Shown: positions 7,396 through 8,491 of the stretch, in pieces
Position numbering within the stretch: position 1 is the stretch's first letter
Layout of the letters: each line of letters starts with the position of its first letter
Source: Bacteroidota bacterium
GTDB lineage: Bacteria > Bacteroidota > Bacteroidia > Chitinophagales > LD1
Length of the DNA: 8,491 bases
Reading direction: 5' to 3'
Assembly: GCA_018267355.1 (NCBI GenBank)
Contig: JAFDYP010000597.1
Span: 1-8,491, forward strand
Made by a program: the position numbers and the translations under genes
The notes under the pieces: model-generated
What the model was told of the DNA's origin: nothing
Database searches by the model: none
What the model saw: only the letters and a program-made list of their open reading frames with translations

Positions 7396-8491
7396 ATGAA
7401 AAGATCCCCGGTACTACTTACCATTTTTCTGACGGCCATTACATTTACGACCTTTGCCCAGAATGAAGACTCCCTGCGTATAGCGCGCTCCCATGCAGAG
7501 GCTGACTCTATCCTGCGCGTCATCACCGGTCGGGCTCCACGGCCGACGGCCAGCCAGCCAGCCATAGCCACCCCAGTGGCGGCACCGGTGCATAGCGATA
7601 CGCCCGCTTTGCCTCCTACCAACGGGCTGAGCAAATCTGTGGCAGATACCCCCGTATCGGCCCCTATACAGACCCAGCCTGCTGTAGTACCGGCGCCCCC
7701 GGCTGGTACCACGTCTGCTCCAGCCACCACGGGAGCACCATCTGCCCCACCAGCACCGGCACAGCCTCAGGGTGCGGGTCAGCCCACCGGCAGGCCGCAA
7801 GGGCAATACCCCGGCGCAACAGGCGGCAGTGTACCAGGAGCACCGGGCTCCGGAGGTATGAAGATGAGCATAGGTCATATCTACGGCAAGCTGATAGATG
7901 CACAAAAGAAACCCGTAGGCTATGCAGCAGTCTCCCTGGTCACCATGAAGGACTCTCTGATCACCGGGCAGCTCACAGAGGATAACGGAGATTTTTCACT
8001 GACAGACCTGCCGTTTGGTGCGTATAATCTCAAGGTCACCTTTATCGGGTACAAAGACATCGTGCGGAAGGTGGTGATCACGCCCAATAAAATGGAGCAG
8101 GATGTAGGCAATCTGGTCATGACGGCAGATGCTACAAAGCTGAAGGAAGTAGACGTGACAGCCACAAAATCCAATATGGAGCTCAAGGTAGACCGCAAAG
8201 TCTTTAACGTAGGTAGTGACCTCTCTGTACGTGGCGGTACGGCACTAGACGCGATGAAGAATATACCTAGCGTCTCTACTGATGCCGATGGCAATGTGAC
8301 GCTCCGCAATAATTCGCCGCAGATATATGTAGACGGCAAGCCTACTACCCTCACACTGGAGCAGATACCTGCTGACCAGATAGACAAGATAGAAGTTATC
8401 ACTAATCCCTCTGCAAAGTTTGAAGCGGCGGCATCAGGCGGCATCATCAATGTAGTGATGAAGCGCAATGTAAAACCGGGCTACAATGGCA
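7396..8491 (+). CDS. Outer-membrane TonB-dependent-receptor-like protein, C-terminus cut by the window edge
   Basis: The frame is open from ATG 7396 to the right edge (365 codons, no stop), so the beta-barrel is not in the window. A signal peptide is clear: MKRSP, a hydrophobic run, and TFAQ near residues 19-22. Then comes a Pro/Ala-rich linker (about 41-154, 25 Pro and 21 Ala in residues 41-150) that becomes Gly-rich at its end. A carboxypeptidase-regulatory-like domain follows (about 157-245), with GHIYGKLIDAQKKPVGYAAV, GDFSLTDLPFGAYNLKVTFIGY. Next is a plug domain (about 250-356) with KEVDVTA, ALDAMKNIPSVSTDADGNV, the QIYVDGKP segment, QIDKIEVITNPSAKFEA and GGIINVVMK. This is typical of the Bacteroidota outer-membrane beta-barrel receptors of the OMP_b-brl_3 type; the ligand cannot be told. 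An in-frame ATG at 7387 would add three residues; I prefer 7396 because it gives the usual MKR signal-peptide start. No SusD-like gene is visible before the edge. Confidence 0.9.
   Translation, partial: MKRSPVLLTIFLTAITFTTFAQNEDSLRIARSHAEADSILRVITGRAPRPTASQPAIATPVAAPVHSDTPALPPTNGLSKSVADTPVSAPIQTQPAVVPAPPAGTTSAPATTGAPSAPPAPAQPQGAGQPTGRPQGQYPGATGGSVPGAPGSGGMKMSIGHIYGKLIDAQKKPVGYAAVSLVTMKDSLITGQLTEDNGDFSLTDLPFGAYNLKVTFIGYKDIVRKVVITPNKMEQDVGNLVMTADATKLKEVDVTATKSNMELKVDRKVFNVGSDLSVRGGTALDAMKNIPSVSTDADGNVTLRNNSPQIYVDGKPTTLTLEQIPADQIDKIEVITNPSAKFEAAASGGIINVVMKRNVKPGYNG
7549..7564 (+). repeat. Four perfect tandem GCCA copies inside the receptor gene
   Basis: GCCA is repeated four times without a mismatch at codons 52-57 of the receptor-like gene, shortly after the signal peptide and at the start of the Pro/Ala-rich linker. 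The unit is not a multiple of three. Reading on from the repeat, loss of one unit puts TAG (7565-7567) in frame at once, and gain of one unit puts TAG (7593-7595) in frame. Four copies is short for an active contingency locus. Confidence 0.6.

Noticed and set aside
7414..7905. Long minus-strand open frame opposite the Pro/Ala-rich linker
   Set aside because: Its residues are Arg/Gly/Cys-rich with no domain, and it arises from GC-rich linker codons read in reverse; the plus frame has a signal peptide and recognisable domains.
7920..8468. Minus-strand 182-residue open frame opposite the plug domain
   Set aside because: Ser/Thr-rich shadow of a well-supported plus-strand receptor gene, with no motif or signal.
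1..8491. Defence system, CRISPR array, mobile element or tRNA
   Set aside because: No repeat-spacer pattern, transposase, integrase, nuclease/helicase set or cloverleaf was seen on either strand; coding style is uniform across the window.

Overview
The window reads as an ordinary chromosomal segment of a Bacteroidota bacterium. Several things point there: a Bacteroidota-type promoter box (TAnnTTTG) ahead of the sigma-54 gene, no Shine-Dalgarno-like purine stretch before most starts, a carboxypeptidase-regulatory-like domain fused to an outer-membrane receptor plug, and a Prc-type S41 protease with a signal peptide. Base composition is near balanced GC. The overall flavour suggests Chitinophagales or a relative, but that placement is inference and no marker here fixes the genus.

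Left part (1-5558, minus strand): four genes lie head to tail with gaps of 17, 19 and 3 bp, so they probably form one transcript. In transcription order they are a polytopic membrane protein resembling a GT-C/GT39 glycosyltransferase, a 2-oxoglutarate/Fe(II) oxygenase-like protein of the isopenicillin N synthase superfamily, an exported tail-specific (Prc/CtpA-like) S41 protease with an intact Ser/Lys dyad, and an exported helical protein of unknown function that runs off the left edge.

Middle (5559-7243): a 170-bp divergent intergenic region holds an exact TAnnTTTG box just before rpoN, the plus-strand gene for sigma-54. RpoN is complete, with region I, an acidic region II, the core-binding domain, the helix-turn-helix and a perfect RpoN box.

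Right part (7244-8491): a 152-bp AT-rich spacer contains two partly exclusive inverted repeats. It is followed by the start of an outer-membrane TonB-dependent-receptor-like protein cut by the right edge. That protein has an unusual Pro/Ala-rich linker of about 110 residues between its signal peptide and its regulatory domain. The linker starts near four perfect tandem copies of GCCA; gain or loss of one copy would bring a stop codon within about 30 bases.

No tRNA, rRNA, CRISPR array, insertion sequence, phage gene or recognisable defence system was found. I do not see a convincing undescribed multi-gene system. The best leads are the GCCA repeat and linker in the receptor, the composition of the four-gene minus-strand operon, and the structured spacer after rpoN.
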